Positions 41,199-50,699 of a stretch of DNA of 64,000 bases are shown here, piece after piece. The notes beneath the pieces are model-generated. The model made no database searches. It was not told the origin of the DNA and saw nothing but the letters and a program-made list of their open reading frames with translations. The translations under genes and the position numbers were made by a program. The stretch covers positions 1 through 64,000 of the forward strand of contig CABRZL010000001.1 in NCBI GenBank assembly GCA_902475435.1, written 5' to 3'. The stretch comes from an uncultured Eubacteriales bacterium. Its GTDB lineage: Bacteria; Bacillota; Clostridia; Oscillospirales; Oscillospiraceae. The stretch's first letter is position 1; each line of letters opens with the position of its first letter.

Positions 41199-43078
41199 CA
41201 CTGATTCTCCTTTTCCCGAAGTTCCAGATATATCATCAGCACCGCCAAATCTGCCGGGCTGACTCCGGAGACTCGGGACGCCTGCCCAATATTCAGGGGC
41301 CGAATAGCGTTCAATTTCTGTCGAGCCTCCAGCCGAAGTCCCGTGATTTTCGTATAATCCATATCGGGAGGCAGCCTCCGGTTTTCTTCCTTTTGAAACT
41401 GTTCCACCTGCTTCAGCTGCCGTTGAATATATCCCGCATACTTTACCTGAATTTCCACTTCCTCCTGAATATCAGGCGGCAAATCCGGCCGTGTGGGATC
41501 ATAAGCCCGCAAATTTTCATATTTCACCTGGGGCCGCCGGAGCAGATCCCCCATCCGCGCCGATCCCTTCACCGGCGCTGTTCCGACAGAGGTAAGATAA
41601 GCGTTGAGTTCCGGGCTTTCCGGTACACCGGATGTCTCCAGTCGACGTATTTCCTGTTGCACCTTTTGATATTTCTCCTGTACGGCGGCATAGCGCGCGT
41701 CTGAAACCAGTCCAACCCGGTGGCCTATCCCAGCCAAACGTTCATCGGCATTGTCCTGCCGCAGCATCAGCCGGTACTCTGTTCGGCTGGTCATCATCCG
41801 ATAGGGTTCATTCGTTCCTTTCGTCACCAGATCGTCTATGAGCGTACCAATATAGGCGTCGCTGCGGCGGAGCACCATGGGTTCCCGCCCCTGCAACTTC
41901 AGCGCCGCATTGATTCCAGCCACCAGCCCCTGAGCCGCAGCCTCTTCATAACCCGATGAACCGTTAAACTGTCCAGCCCCATAGAGCCCCGAAATGTTTT
42001 TGCACTCCAATGTTGGGAACAACTCTGTGGGATCAATGCAGTCATACTCAATGGCATACGCCGGCCGCATCATTTCTGCATGCTGTAAACCCGGAACAGT
42101 ACGCATCATTCGAATCTGCACATCTTCAGGCAGAGAGGAGGAAAACCCCTGAATATACATCTCATCCGTATGGAGGCCGCAGGGCTCAATAAACAACTGA
42201 TGCCGCGGTTTATCTGGAAACCGGACAATCTTATCTTCAATGGAAGGGCAATAACGCGGCCCAACTCCCTCAATTACGCCAGAGAACAGAGGACTCCGAT
42301 CCAGATTTTCCCGGATTACCTGATGCGTTTCTGCATTTGTATAGGTGAGATAGCACACCGCACGGTTTTTGGGGACTTCCGCAGTGGTAAAGCTAAACGG
42401 CACTGGTATTTCATCGCCTGGCTGCAACTCCATCTGCGAAAAATCAATGCTTCGCCGGTTTACCCGGGGCGGAGTTCCGGTCTTAAATCGGCGGAGATTC
42501 AGACCCATATCCCGCAGACAGTCCGACAGCCCCAATGCTGCATGCATCCCATCGGGACCGGACTCATAGACGCACTCTCCAGTAATGACGCGGCTGGAAA
42601 GGTAGGTTCCAGAACAGACAATCGCTGCGCGAACCGGATAGACCGCCCCGAGCTGTGTTTTCACTGCGCAAACCTTTCCATCTTCTGTTCGTATTTCCGT
42701 AATCATGGCCTGTTTGAGTTCCAGATTTTCCTGCTGTTCCAAAACATGCTTCATGATTTCCTGGTATTTTCTTCGATCTGCCTGGGCGCGCAGGGAGTGT
42801 ACTGCGGGTCCTTTCCCCCGGTTCAGCATTCGAAATTGAATGCATGCCTGATCCGCAGCCTTAGCCATTTCTCCCCCCAGCGCGTCAATTTCTCGAACCA
42901 AATGCCCCTTGCCGGTACCTCCAATGGCGGGATTACAGGGCATATTGCCCACCGCATCCAGATTAATGGTAAACACCACCGTACGAAGGCCCAGCCTGGC
43001 TGCCGCCAACCCGGCCTCGATGCCCGCATGTCCCGCGCCAATCACCGCGATATCATAGCCCTCAGCCAAATACTCCAT
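41198..43078 (-). CDS. mnmG: tRNA uridine-5-carboxymethylaminomethyl modification enzyme, FAD subunit
   Basis: A 626-residue MnmG (GidA) that works with MnmE on the wobble uridine of several tRNAs. The FAD-binding [17 protein letters not shown] is at about 11-27. [19 protein letters not shown], the Cys-bearing [19 protein letters not shown] segment and the C-terminal YAGYIQRQ region are canonical. ATG 43078 (MEYLAEGYD) has AGGTG six bases upstream; the longer frame to 43105 is not used. mnmE and rsmG are not adjacent, unlike the common order. First gene of a four-gene minus operon. Confidence 0.97.
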   Translation of the reverse strand: MEYLAEGYDIAVIGAGHAGIEAGLAAARLGLRTVVFTINLDAVGNMPCNPAIGGTGKGHLVREIDALGGEMAKAADQACIQFRMLNRGKGPAVHSLRAQADRRKYQEIMKHVLEQQENLELKQAMITEIRTEDGKVCAVKTQLGAVYPVRAAIVCSGTYLSSRVITGECVYESGPDGMHAALGLSDCLRDMGLNLRRFKTGTPPRVNRRSIDFSQMELQPGDEIPVPFSFTTAEVPKNRAVCYLTYTNAETHQVIRENLDRSPLFSGVIEGVGPRYCPSIEDKIVRFPDKPRHQLFIEPCGLHTDEMYIQGFSSSLPEDVQIRMMRTVPGLQHAEMMRPAYAIEYDCIDPTELFPTLECKNISGLYGAGQFNGSSGYEEAAAQGLVAGINAALKLQGREPMVLRRSDAYIGTLIDDLVTKGTNEPYRMMTSRTEYRLMLRQDNADERLAGIGHRVGLVSDARYAAVQEKYQKVQQEIRRLETSGVPESPELNAYLTSVGTAPVKGSARMGDLLRRPQVKYENLRAYDPTRPDLPPDIQEEVEIQVKYAGYIQRQLKQVEQFQKEENRRLPPDMDYTKITGLRLEARQKLNAIRPLNIGQASRVSGVSPADLAVLMIYLELREKENQ

Positions 43079-43186
43079 ATGTTTCACCTGAATCTCATAA
43101 ATCATACTATCTGCTATTGTACCATGTTTTCTGATTCATTGCTACCGTTTTTCTCTTTTTTCTCGGATCTCTTTCCTGCAAACATC

Positions 43187-43215
43187 TTGTGTTTTATATA
43201 AAACTATGATAGAAT
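43187..43215 (+). promoter_or_regulatory. Putative promoter of typA
   Basis: TTGTGT (43187-43192), 17-base spacer, TAGAAT (43210-43215). The spacer contains most of the perfect 14-bp palindrome GTTTTATATAAAAC (43191-43204). Confidence 0.6.
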
Positions 43216-43274
43216 AAATGATTGTGATTGAATTTATTGAGCGGATGAAACTATTCTGAAGGGAGTTACCTGTT

Positions 43275-45107
43275 TTGGTAAACGAAAAAATCAGGAATGT
43301 GGCGATTATCGCCCATGTTGACCATGGCAAAACCACTCTGGTGGACCAGATGCTCAAACAGAGCGGCATTTATCGGGAAAACCAGGAAGTGGTGGAACGC
43401 GTCATGGACTCGAACGATCTGGAGCGGGAACGCGGCATTACCATCCTGGCAAAAAACACCGCCGTCACTTACGGCGATACAAAAATCAACATTGTAGACA
43501 CCCCAGGTCATGCGGACTTTGGTGGCGAAGTAGAACGCGTCCTCAAGATGGTCAACGGCGTCATTCTTTTGGTAGACGCCGCAGAAGGTCCTATGCCGCA
43601 AACCAGGTTTGTGCTGAGCAAAGCGCTGGAATTGGGTCATCGGGTCATCGTTGTGGTCAACAAAATTGACCGTCCCGATCAACGTGTCCTGGAAGTTGTG
43701 GATGAAGTCCTGGAATTGCTGATCGATTTAGACGCCACCGACGATCAGTTGGAAAGCCCTATGCTCTTCTGTTCCGGCCGGCAGGGCACAGCTTCCTATT
43801 CCCCAGATGTTCCCGGCACAGACCTAAAGCCCTTATTTGACACCATTCTGAACTATATTCCCGCACCTGAAGCAGATGTGGATCAACCGTTCCAGATGCT
43901 GGTATCTTCCATTGATTACAGTGACTTTGTGGGCCGGATTGCGATCGGCCGCATTGAGCGGGGTGTGATTCATCAAAACGACGAGATCGTGGTATGCAAT
44001 TACCACGATCCGGATACCGTTTCCAAAAAGCTGAAAGCCGTCTCCATGTACGAATTTGACGGACTCTCCAGAGTTCCTGTCACAACTGCCACGGCCGGTA
44101 ATATCATTGCCCTGTCCGGCATCGGGAACATCACCATCGGAGATACCATTTGTGCCCCTGTAGCAATTGAACCGCTGGATTTTGTAAAAATCTCCGCACC
44201 TACCATGGAGATGACCTTTACCATCAACGATTCTCCTTTCGCCGGACGGGAGGGGAAATACGTCACATCCCGTCAAATCCGTGATCGCCTCCAGCGGGAG
44301 CTCCTAAAGGATGTTTCCCTGCGTGTAACCGAGGACGAAGGCGCTACAGATGCTTTCCATGTAGCCGGCCGTGGTGAAATGCATCTCAGTATTCTTATCG
44401 AAACCATGCGCCGGGAGGGCTATGAATTTCAAGTCTCCCCGCCAAAGGTCCTGTATCAGGAAATCGACGGCGTTCGGTGCGAACCAATGGAGCAGCTGGT
44501 CTGCGACGTACCTTCCGACTGTGTAGGCGCTGTAATCGAAAAAATGGGGAACCGCAAGGGCGACCTCTTGGAAATGACCCCCGTTGGCACCACGCGCATG
44601 AAGCTCACATTCCTGGTTCCTTCCCGGGGACTGTTTGGCTATCGGAACGAGTTCTTGACCGACACCAAAGGGGAAGGAATTATGGCCTCCATCTTTGATT
44701 CATACCAACCCTACAAAGGTGAAATTCAGCGCCGCCGTACCGGTTCCCTGGTTTCTTTTGAGACTGGCGAATCCATTACCTATGGCCTGTTTAATGCACA
44801 GGAACGCGGCACGCTATTCATAGGCCCCGGAGTCCCTGTGTACGAGGGCATGGTCATTGGCTCCAATCCCCGCATGGAGGATATCACCGTCAACGTGTGC
44901 AAGGCCAAGCATCTGACCAATACCCGCGCCTCTGGTTCTGACGACGCGCTGCGACTGATTCCCCCCAAGCAGATGAGCCTGGAACAATGCCTGGAATATC
45001 TTGCTGACGACGAACTTTTGGAAGTAACTCCGAAAACACTGCGTATCCGCAAACGGATTTTGAATCATGCGGATCGTATGAAGGCCCTCAAGGGCGGTAA
45101 AAAATAA
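43275..45107 (+). CDS. typA: Ribosome-associated GTPase TypA/BipA
   Basis: A 610-residue translational GTPase that helps 50S assembly and stress adaptation. G motifs: [16 protein letters not shown] (G1), RGITILAKN (G2), [14 protein letters not shown] (G3), NKIDRPDQR (G4). EF-G-like domains and the TypA-specific C-terminal domain ([19 protein letters not shown]) follow. The start is a TTG at 43275 with GGGAG upstream. Length is typical (about 605-615). Confidence 0.96.
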   Translation: MVNEKIRNVAIIAHVDHGKTTLVDQMLKQSGIYRENQEVVERVMDSNDLERERGITILAKNTAVTYGDTKINIVDTPGHADFGGEVERVLKMVNGVILLVDAAEGPMPQTRFVLSKALELGHRVIVVVNKIDRPDQRVLEVVDEVLELLIDLDATDDQLESPMLFCSGRQGTASYSPDVPGTDLKPLFDTILNYIPAPEADVDQPFQMLVSSIDYSDFVGRIAIGRIERGVIHQNDEIVVCNYHDPDTVSKKLKAVSMYEFDGLSRVPVTTATAGNIIALSGIGNITIGDTICAPVAIEPLDFVKISAPTMEMTFTINDSPFAGREGKYVTSRQIRDRLQRELLKDVSLRVTEDEGATDAFHVAGRGEMHLSILIETMRREGYEFQVSPPKVLYQEIDGVRCEPMEQLVCDVPSDCVGAVIEKMGNRKGDLLEMTPVGTTRMKLTFLVPSRGLFGYRNEFLTDTKGEGIMASIFDSYQPYKGEIQRRRTGSLVSFETGESITYGLFNAQERGTLFIGPGVPVYEGMVIGSNPRMEDITVNVCKAKHLTNTRASGSDDALRLIPPKQMSLEQCLEYLADDELLEVTPKTLRIRKRILNHADRMKALKGGKK

Positions 45108-45116
45108 CGATTTCAT

Positions 45117-45150
45117 AGGCAGCGCGCCAAATCTGGGGCGCTGCCTGTTT
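45117..45150 (+). terminator. Terminator-like hairpin after typA
   Basis: 9-bp stem AGGCAGCGC / GCGCTGCCT with extra inner pairs, then GTTTATAC. The weak T run suggests partial read-through into the methylase gene 20 bases later. Confidence 0.6.
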
Positions 45151-45168
45151 ATACAAAGGAGGCGCATC

Positions 45169-46506
45169 ATGATTCCTGCAGAATTTCTCAATCGTATGCA
45201 GACCATGCTGGGATCAGAATACGAGGATTTTCTCAACTCCTACGATCGTCCTCTGCAAAAAGGACTGCGATTCGGCCACAAAGCGGATGGTCAGGACCTG
45301 ACGCTCCCCTTCGATCTCACTCCGATACCTTGGGCCCCACGGGGATTCAGTTACCAGCCTGAGTATCGTCCCGGTAAACATCCATATCACGAAGCCGGAC
45401 TTTATTACCTTCAGGAACCCTCCGCAATGGCTCCTGCTGCGCTTCTACACCCATCTCCCGGAGACCGGGTATTGGACCTCTGCGCCGCCCCCGGCGGGAA
45501 AGCCACCCAACTGGCAGATTTTCTGAACGGAAAGGGTCTGCTTGTATGCAATGAAATTCATCCCAAACGCGCAAAAATACTCTCCCGAAATATCGAACGC
45601 ATGGGTATTGCTAACGCGTTGGTGCTGAACATGCATCCTCGGGATTTGGAAACGTTATTTATAAACTTTTTTGACAAGATTTTGGTGGACGCTCCCTGTT
45701 CCGGTGAAGGTATGTTTCGCAAGGAAGCGGCTTCCGTCACGGATTGGAGTCCTGAAACAGTATTGATGTGCGCAGCCCGGCAGAAAGAGATTCTCCGTTC
45801 TGCGGCTGCAATGCTTCGTCCTGGAGGAACACTCTGCTATTCCACGTGTACATTTTCTCCGGAAGAAAACGAAGGCGTCATGGCATGGTTCCTGGAGGAA
45901 TATCCGGAATTCTCCCCAGTAGAAACGGAGGCCCCCTGGTTTGCTCCGGCCCATCCCGAATGGGCGAAACCGGAGAATCCGCAGCTCCGTCACGGATTTC
46001 GGCTGTGGCCGCACAAGTTGGCTGGAGAAGGACATTTTATTATGCTTTTACAGAAACAGAACGACGGAAATACTTTTCATTCTAACAGCAGCATTTTCGC
46101 ATCCATAAAAGCGCCTAAAGAATTACGATCCTTCCTAACAGAATTAAACATTCAGCTTCCAAACGGGCAACTAGTCTCATTTGGTTCTTCCCTTTACCTT
46201 TTACCGCCGGAAGCACCGGATCTCAACAGGCTCAAGGTCCTGCGTCCAGGCTTAGAATTGGGCGTCTTAAAAAAAGGCCGATTTGAACCTTCTCATGCCC
46301 TTGCCATCTGGCTTCGTTCCTGCGAGCAAATCGCAGATTTTCCGGCAGACTCTCCAGAAATTCTCGATTATCTCCATGGACAGGTGCTACACGGAAACCA
46401 TAAGGGCTGGACCCTCGTGACGGTGGACAGACTCAGTTTAGGCTGGGCCAAAGGCGCTGACGGTCAGCTGAAAAACCATTTTCCAAAGGGACTCCGCTGG
46501 GTCTAA
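45169..46506 (+). CDS. rsmF: RsmF/NOL1-type rRNA or tRNA (cytosine-5)-methyltransferase
   Basis: A 445-residue SAM-dependent m5C methylase. The SAM loop is LCAAPGGKATQLADFL (about 103-118), the first Cys motif DAPCSGEGMFRKE and the second YSTCTFSPEENE (TC catalytic Cys). A C-terminal PUA-like region contains SHALAIWLRS and RLSLGWAKG. The target is 16S rRNA in RsmF/YebU and tRNA in some relatives, not decidable here. AAAGGAGG precedes the ATG. Confidence 0.9.
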   Translation: MIPAEFLNRMQTMLGSEYEDFLNSYDRPLQKGLRFGHKADGQDLTLPFDLTPIPWAPRGFSYQPEYRPGKHPYHEAGLYYLQEPSAMAPAALLHPSPGDRVLDLCAAPGGKATQLADFLNGKGLLVCNEIHPKRAKILSRNIERMGIANALVLNMHPRDLETLFINFFDKILVDAPCSGEGMFRKEAASVTDWSPETVLMCAARQKEILRSAAAMLRPGGTLCYSTCTFSPEENEGVMAWFLEEYPEFSPVETEAPWFAPAHPEWAKPENPQLRHGFRLWPHKLAGEGHFIMLLQKQNDGNTFHSNSSIFASIKAPKELRSFLTELNIQLPNGQLVSFGSSLYLLPPEAPDLNRLKVLRPGLELGVLKKGRFEPSHALAIWLRSCEQIADFPADSPEILDYLHGQVLHGNHKGWTLVTVDRLSLGWAKGADGQLKNHFPKGLRWV

Positions 46507-46511
46507 TCCAA

Positions 46512-46549
46512 AGAGCGGATCCTGCGGCATACGCCGCAGGATCCGCTCT
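46512..46549. terminator. Bidirectional terminator between convergent genes
   Basis: Perfect stem of at least 15 bp (AGCGGATCCTGCGGC / GCCGCAGGATCCGCT) extended by GA/TC pairs. It serves the plus-strand methylase and the minus-strand SLH-transglutaminase gene. Confidence 0.9.
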
Positions 46550-46561
46550 CTTTATCATAGA

Positions 46562-48118
46562 TTACAAACCGTAATAATCAATCAGCCGAATGAGAAGCGT
46601 CGCAAGCTGCTCACGCGGGGTATTGTTTTGCGGGCACAACGTTGTTGGTGTAACACCATTCACTAAGCCCGTTCCGACTGCCCACTGCATGGGTTCCAAT
46701 GCAAATGCCCCAACGCGGCCTTGATCGGTAAATCCATTCAGGGATGCAGACTCAGAAACATCCTCTCCCAAATACTTCGCATATCGATACAATACCGTCA
46801 CCAACTGCTCCCGAGTAGCCGGTCCATTCGGAGAGAAAATGCTTCCGCCCATGCCATTAACAATATCATTTTCTGCCGCCCAGTCCACTGCATCCGCATA
46901 ATACATATATTGTGGTACATCGGTAAATCCACTGTCTCTGGTGCTGGCAGGGCTTCCGTTTAATCTCCAAAGCACTGTCACCAGCATTCCACGTGTGATC
47001 TCCATCCCCGGAGAGAATGTATAGGTACTGGTACCCTGGAACAGATTCAGTTCTGTTGCTCTCAAAATATTGTCATAATGGCCATTTGTCTTCGGCACAT
47101 CATTAAACGGCATTGCCGGATCATAATCGTACGGGCTGATCGGATAATTGCTCCGGAACTCCTCCGTGCGGTACTCATCCTCGCTGGTATGGCTTCCTCC
47201 ATCAAAATTATTCGATCCCAACAGGTACCAATCCCGTCCGCTGTATGACTCCGCATCCCAAGTGGAATCTACGTTGTACCAAATTTCCTTCAGATATACA
47301 ATGTTCCATGCATGATTGTAACTTGTGATAATCCGCACAGGAAGATCCACATACCAGCAAAGCGCATAGTACAAAGCTGCATACCCCTGGCATACTGCTT
47401 CTCCATCCATCAGCGCGCCATATGCGGTAAAAATGTAGTAGTCTTCGTTGCCCCTGATGCTATCCTCAATCGTATCCAGCCCCGCATAGTCATAATCCAC
47501 ATGGCTGGTGATATAGTCATAAATTGCCGTGTAAGCATCGTATGGCTCCATATTTGCCAGTCCCAGAGTTCCGGCAAGCTGTTCAATCCCCCGAGCCAGC
47601 TGTGCTTCTTCCGAAGCATTCGTATAATATATCAGCTCTACTTGAAATGCATACTGATTTCCGCTATAGCTCATCAGCTGCCAACCGTATTGGGACCAAC
47701 TCCATTTCAGATAATCTCCATCATAAGGGCATTGCGCTAACTCCTGGCTGTATGCCATTGGGAAAAAATCCTCAGTAAACCAGTTCGTCTGACCATCTAC
47801 CAGCCAAAAATCATTGGTTGTAATATATAGCGTGACTGAACTCTGGCGGTTCACCATTGCTTGACGGAGCTGATCCGCTGCTTGCGTGGGAGTGACATAG
47901 GTAGCTTCCTTGGTTTCCGCTTCCGTCCACTCATCGCTCTGTGTTTCCGCATCTTCTCTTTCCGGAGTCGGAACATTGGCATATAGCGGATTCTGTACCG
48001 TACCGGATATGTATTGCAGCTGATCACCGGACACATCCGCTGCCCCGGCAGTGATTGGCACCGTCAAGCTCATTAGAACTGCCAGTACCAAGCAAATACT
48101 TAAAAGACGTTTTTTCAT
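46562..48118 (-). CDS. Secreted transglutaminase-like protein with three SLH repeats
   Basis: A 518-residue exported protein. Signal peptide 1-27 (KKRLLSICLVLAVLMSLTVP). A transglutaminase-like core at about 185-310 has the Cys-His-Asp triad Cys243 (GEAVCQGYAALY), His269 (SYNHAWNIVY) and Asp284 (YNVDSTWD). Three SLH units end the protein: FNDVPKTNGHYDNILRATEL, FTDVPQYMYYADAVDWAAEN and FTDQGRVGAFALEPMQWAVG. The triad suggests a protease or transglutaminase acting on surface proteins or peptidoglycan peptides while held to the wall. GGAGG precedes ATG 48118; a consensus promoter lies just upstream. Confidence 0.9.
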   Translation of the reverse strand: MKKRLLSICLVLAVLMSLTVPITAGAADVSGDQLQYISGTVQNPLYANVPTPEREDAETQSDEWTEAETKEATYVTPTQAADQLRQAMVNRQSSVTLYITTNDFWLVDGQTNWFTEDFFPMAYSQELAQCPYDGDYLKWSWSQYGWQLMSYSGNQYAFQVELIYYTNASEEAQLARGIEQLAGTLGLANMEPYDAYTAIYDYITSHVDYDYAGLDTIEDSIRGNEDYYIFTAYGALMDGEAVCQGYAALYYALCWYVDLPVRIITSYNHAWNIVYLKEIWYNVDSTWDAESYSGRDWYLLGSNNFDGGSHTSEDEYRTEEFRSNYPISPYDYDPAMPFNDVPKTNGHYDNILRATELNLFQGTSTYTFSPGMEITRGMLVTVLWRLNGSPASTRDSGFTDVPQYMYYADAVDWAAENDIVNGMGGSIFSPNGPATREQLVTVLYRYAKYLGEDVSESASLNGFTDQGRVGAFALEPMQWAVGTGLVNGVTPTTLCPQNNTPREQLATLLIRLIDYYGL

Positions 48119-48149
48119 ATCAGCTTTCCTCCTCTTTTTTCGTAGCTCT

Positions 48150-48178
48150 ATTCTATCGAATTTATAGCGGCAAGTCAA
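48150..48178 (-). promoter_or_regulatory. Promoter of the SLH-transglutaminase gene
   Basis: Minus strand TTGACT (48178-48173), 17-base spacer, TAGAAT (48155-48150), about 32 bases before the ATG. Confidence 0.78.
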
Positions 48179-48195
48179 TAAAGAAAAATTACATA

Positions 48196-48666
48196 TTATA
48201 CTTGGCGCTTACCGCTGATCTCCTCTACAGTCAGCCGCAGAACGGCCACGTTTTCCAGTGCCTGTTCTGGAACAAAAAACGCCCGTGCCCCGGCATACTG
48301 ATGAAAAATACATGCAAGCCCCCGACGTTTCTCTTCTCTATCCTCAACCAGCTCTACCCGGCCGTTTCCCATCACGCTCTCATAGGAATAGGACCAGGTG
48401 CACTCAATGCTTCCCTCCACAACGCCATGGCCCGTGTCCAGACAGAATGCAGCGGTCGAGCATCGCCGGATTAAGTCCAGTTTTTTCCCTTCCTTCGCCG
48501 CATGCATATAGAATATAAACTGACCGTCATTGCGCAATACTCCAAAATTTAGCGGCACTATGTATGGTTTTTCTTCGTCCATTAGTCCCAAATGAATATA
48601 GTCGCAACGGCGGATTATGCCCTCTATCTCTGCATTGTCAGTCACTTCACGGTCTTTTCTTCGCAT
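48196..48666 (-). CDS. Pyridoxamine 5'-phosphate oxidase-family flavin-binding protein
   Basis: A 156-residue split-barrel protein of the PNPOx-like/NimA group: YIHLGLMDEEKPYIVPLNFG, FIFYMHAAKEGKKLDLIRR and WSYSYESVMGNGRVELVED are the usual segments (the first about residues 24-43). Relatives bind FMN; some (NimA) reduce nitroimidazoles, others are uncharacterised. Starts at 48666 with AGGAGG. Separated from the upstream flavodoxin gene by a terminator. Confidence 0.87.
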   Translation of the reverse strand: MRRKDREVTDNAEIEGIIRRCDYIHLGLMDEEKPYIVPLNFGVLRNDGQFIFYMHAAKEGKKLDLIRRCSTAAFCLDTGHGVVEGSIECTWSYSYESVMGNGRVELVEDREEKRRGLACIFHQYAGARAFFVPEQALENVAVLRLTVEEISGKRQV

Positions 48667-48685
48667 GTGCAACCTCCTATGGAAA

Positions 48686-48718
48686 AAACCGGGCGACATA
48701 TGCCGCCCGGTTTTTGAA
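48686..48718 (-). terminator. Terminator of the flavodoxin operon
   Basis: 10-bp stem AAACCGGGCG / CGCCCGGTTT with T runs on both sides, directly after the flavodoxin stop codon at 48723. Confidence 0.88.
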
Positions 48719-48722
48719 AAAC

Positions 48723-49229
48723 TTACTTTGCAAACAGTTCCATAGCCTTCTTGGCAAACCGGGTGCCATAGGTCTGGAACAGCTCTGCCGCTGCTTCTTC
48801 CTGGCCTTTGAGGCAAATGGGTCCCAGGTGGATAAAGGGCAGGCCCTGGGCCGTACCAGAGGAATATACAACGGTGCCTTTAACCAGCAGTTGGGTCAAA
48901 ACAGATTGGATGGCAATATCGCCGCCACCCTGCAAAAAGTTTGCCGTGGCGTAGGCGCCGCACAGCTTATCCGCCAACTTGCAGGGGCAGGTATCCAGCC
49001 AGGTTTTGAGCTGATTGGCTTCCGCCGCATAATAATCCGGCGTACCTACAATAACTGCATCTGACTCATTCACAAAATTGATATTATCCTCATTATAAGT
49101 GGTCAATTCGGTAATCGGGAACAACCCTACTTCAATATCCGCCGATGCAGCCGCAATCCCTTTCTTGATCTCCTCTGCCATTGCAGCAGTCCGTCCGGTC
49201 GATGTAAAATAAACCACAGAAATTTTCAA
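48723..49229 (-). CDS. Flavodoxin-family protein
   Basis: A 168-residue flavodoxin-like fold. The FMN phosphate loop is VVYFTSTGRTAAMAEEI (about 5-21), and aromatic or loop positions are in VIVGTPDYYAAEANQLKTW and YATANFLQGGGDIA. More like the NAD(P)H-quinone-reductase-like/FldA-like group than classical short flavodoxin. The start is TTG 49229 with GGAGG at eight bases; longer starts lack a site. It follows the CoaC-like gene by 19 bases, so the two flavoproteins are co-expressed. Confidence 0.85.
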   Translation of the reverse strand: MKISVVYFTSTGRTAAMAEEIKKGIAAASADIEVGLFPITELTTYNEDNINFVNESDAVIVGTPDYYAAEANQLKTWLDTCPCKLADKLCGAYATANFLQGGGDIAIQSVLTQLLVKGTVVYSSGTAQGLPFIHLGPICLKGQEEAAAELFQTYGTRFAKKAMELFAK

Positions 49230-49248
49230 AATAAGTACCTCCTCTAAG

Positions 49249-49803
49249 CTATTTGTTTCCAATCAGATTCACAATAAATTCGGCAATCTCATCGGCAGAC
49301 GCCAGTTCTCCGGTTCCTTTCCCCCCATAGGCCAACACGCCCTCATGCGGGTCAATGAACTTATACTGGCCCAGATCCTTGAGTTTCTGCATATTTCCCT
49401 GCACAATAGGATTTGTGTACATCGCGTCGTTCATAGCCGGCGCAATGACAACAGGCGCCCGGGTGGCCATAACCGTTGTAGTCAGCATATCATCGGCAAT
49501 GCCATTGGCAATTTTTCCAATGACGTTGGCGGTACAAGGGGCAATTAAGAAGCAGTCCGCTTTTCTGGCCAGCGAGATGTGCTCGACATTCCAGACTGCA
49601 GGCTCCTTGAACATATCCCGGGTGACAATATTCCGAGACAGGGTACGAATGGTCTGCTCCGTAATGAAAGTTTCGGAGTTTTTCGTCATGATGACATCCA
49701 CATTGGCATGAAGATCGATCACCAGCTTATTCAGGATCAGACAGGCCTTCCATGCTGCAATGCCGCCCGTAATGCCCATGACAATGTTTTTTCCGGTAAG
49801 CAT
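49249..49803 (-). CDS. CoaC-like flavoprotein decarboxylase (no CoaB domain)
   Basis: A 184-residue HFCD-family flavoprotein. Motifs include NIVMGITGGIAAWKACLIL, the conserved His in NVEHISLARKADC, APCTANVIGKIANGIADD and PAMNDAMYTNPIV (PxMNxxM). These fit phosphopantothenoylcysteine decarboxylase, but the CoaB synthetase half that normally follows is absent. It may be a split CoaC or a peptidyl-cysteine/other decarboxylase; UbiX-type prenyltransferases lack the PxMN motif. ATG 49803 has AGGAGG at nine bases; ATG 49812 abuts the site. An extended -10 (TGCTATAAT) at 49843-49851 is a likely promoter. Confidence 0.83.
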   Translation of the reverse strand: MLTGKNIVMGITGGIAAWKACLILNKLVIDLHANVDVIMTKNSETFITEQTIRTLSRNIVTRDMFKEPAVWNVEHISLARKADCFLIAPCTANVIGKIANGIADDMLTTTVMATRAPVVIAPAMNDAMYTNPIVQGNMQKLKDLGQYKFIDPHEGVLAYGGKGTGELASADEIAEFIVNLIGNK

Positions 49804-49842
49804 TTTGTTCATCCTCCTATGGGATTTTTTTCTTTCCCAAAC

Positions 49843-49851
49843 ATTATAGCA
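49843..49851 (-). promoter_or_regulatory. Extended -10 promoter of the CoaC-like/flavodoxin operon
   Basis: TGC-TATAAT on the minus strand, about 40 bases before the ATG at 49803. No clear -35 at 16-18 bases. Confidence 0.5.
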
Positions 49852-49886
49852 TAAAATCCATAAAAGGGAACCTTTTTTTGTCCGTC

Positions 49887-50585
49887 TCAGTGGAAATCCC
49901 GGTAAACACATCCCGGCGTCAGATCTTGGCTGGTTAGGGCCGCCAGTTCGCTGACCGTTACAAAGCAATATCCCTTTGCCTGCATTGCGTCCACAAGCGC
50001 CAGCGCCGCCTCCACCGAACTTTTCCACATATCGTGCATCAGAATTACGTCGCCGTTTCCGGCATTCTGCGCCATGGTGTTTAACACCTTCCCGGAATCC
50101 TGACTGGCCCAGTCCCGGGGATCCACAGACCAGAGAATCACACTCATCTCTTCTTCTTTCGCCGCTTCCAACACCATATCATTATATGCCCCTCCGGGCG
50201 GTCTCATGATGGTCGGCCGTACTCCGGTGGCTTCATAAATTTGCCGGACCGTCTCCTCCATATCCTGGAAGATCTCTTCTTCCGTAAGTTTTGTAAGATC
50301 CGTATGGATCGTAGAGTGAACCCCAACTTCATGTCCCTCGGCAACATACCGCTTCAGTGCAGAAGGATATTGTTCCATGCGGTAACCGCAAAGAAAAAAG
50401 GTGGCCCGGGCATCCCGTTCTAGCAGTCCGTCCAAAAGTTTCTCCGTCATTGCCCCAGAGGGACCGTCATCAAACGTCAACGCCACATATCCCACCGGCT
50501 GTACTTCCTGCTCCTCCGGCTCCTCTGCCCCCGTCGGAATGATAAAGAACAGCACTGCAAACGCCACTATTAGCAATTTTTTCAC
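49887..50585 (-). CDS. Secreted polysaccharide deacetylase (NodB domain)
   Basis: A 232-residue protein with a signal peptide (KKLLIVAFAVLFFIIPTGA) and a NodB domain from about 33. Metal and catalytic motifs: ALTFDDGPSGAM (catalytic Asp, metal Asp), HEVGVHSTIHTDL (HxxxH metal site), RPPGGAYND and ILMHDMW. The family removes N-acetyl or O-acetyl groups from peptidoglycan or other glycans outside the cell, often giving lysozyme resistance or acting in spore cortex. GTG start at 50585 with GGTGAG upstream. Confidence 0.92.
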   Translation of the reverse strand: MKKLLIVAFAVLFFIIPTGAEEPEEQEVQPVGYVALTFDDGPSGAMTEKLLDGLLERDARATFFLCGYRMEQYPSALKRYVAEGHEVGVHSTIHTDLTKLTEEEIFQDMEETVRQIYEATGVRPTIMRPPGGAYNDMVLEAAKEEEMSVILWSVDPRDWASQDSGKVLNTMAQNAGNGDVILMHDMWKSSVEAALALVDAMQAKGYCFVTVSELAALTSQDLTPGCVYRDFH

Positions 50586-50664
50586 GGTCTCACCCCGTTG
50601 CCAGCATTACTTTCTCGGTTTCATGCTGCATTAGCATATGTATCTTTGTAGAATTTATGCGAAA

Positions 50665-50696
50665 TCGCGCCTCTTAAAATCATTTAAGAGGCGCGA
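50665..50696 (-). terminator. Terminator after the 200-residue hypothetical gene
   Basis: 14-bp perfect stem TCGCGCCTCTTAAA / TTTAAGAGGCGCGA with a 4-base loop. T tail is short (ATTTCGC). Confidence 0.75.
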
Positions 50697-50699
50697 CAC

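Noticed and set aside
49249..49803. UbiX-type prenyltransferase for the flavoprotein
   Set aside because: The PxMNxxM motif and the conserved His in NVEHIS fit the CoaC group rather than UbiX.
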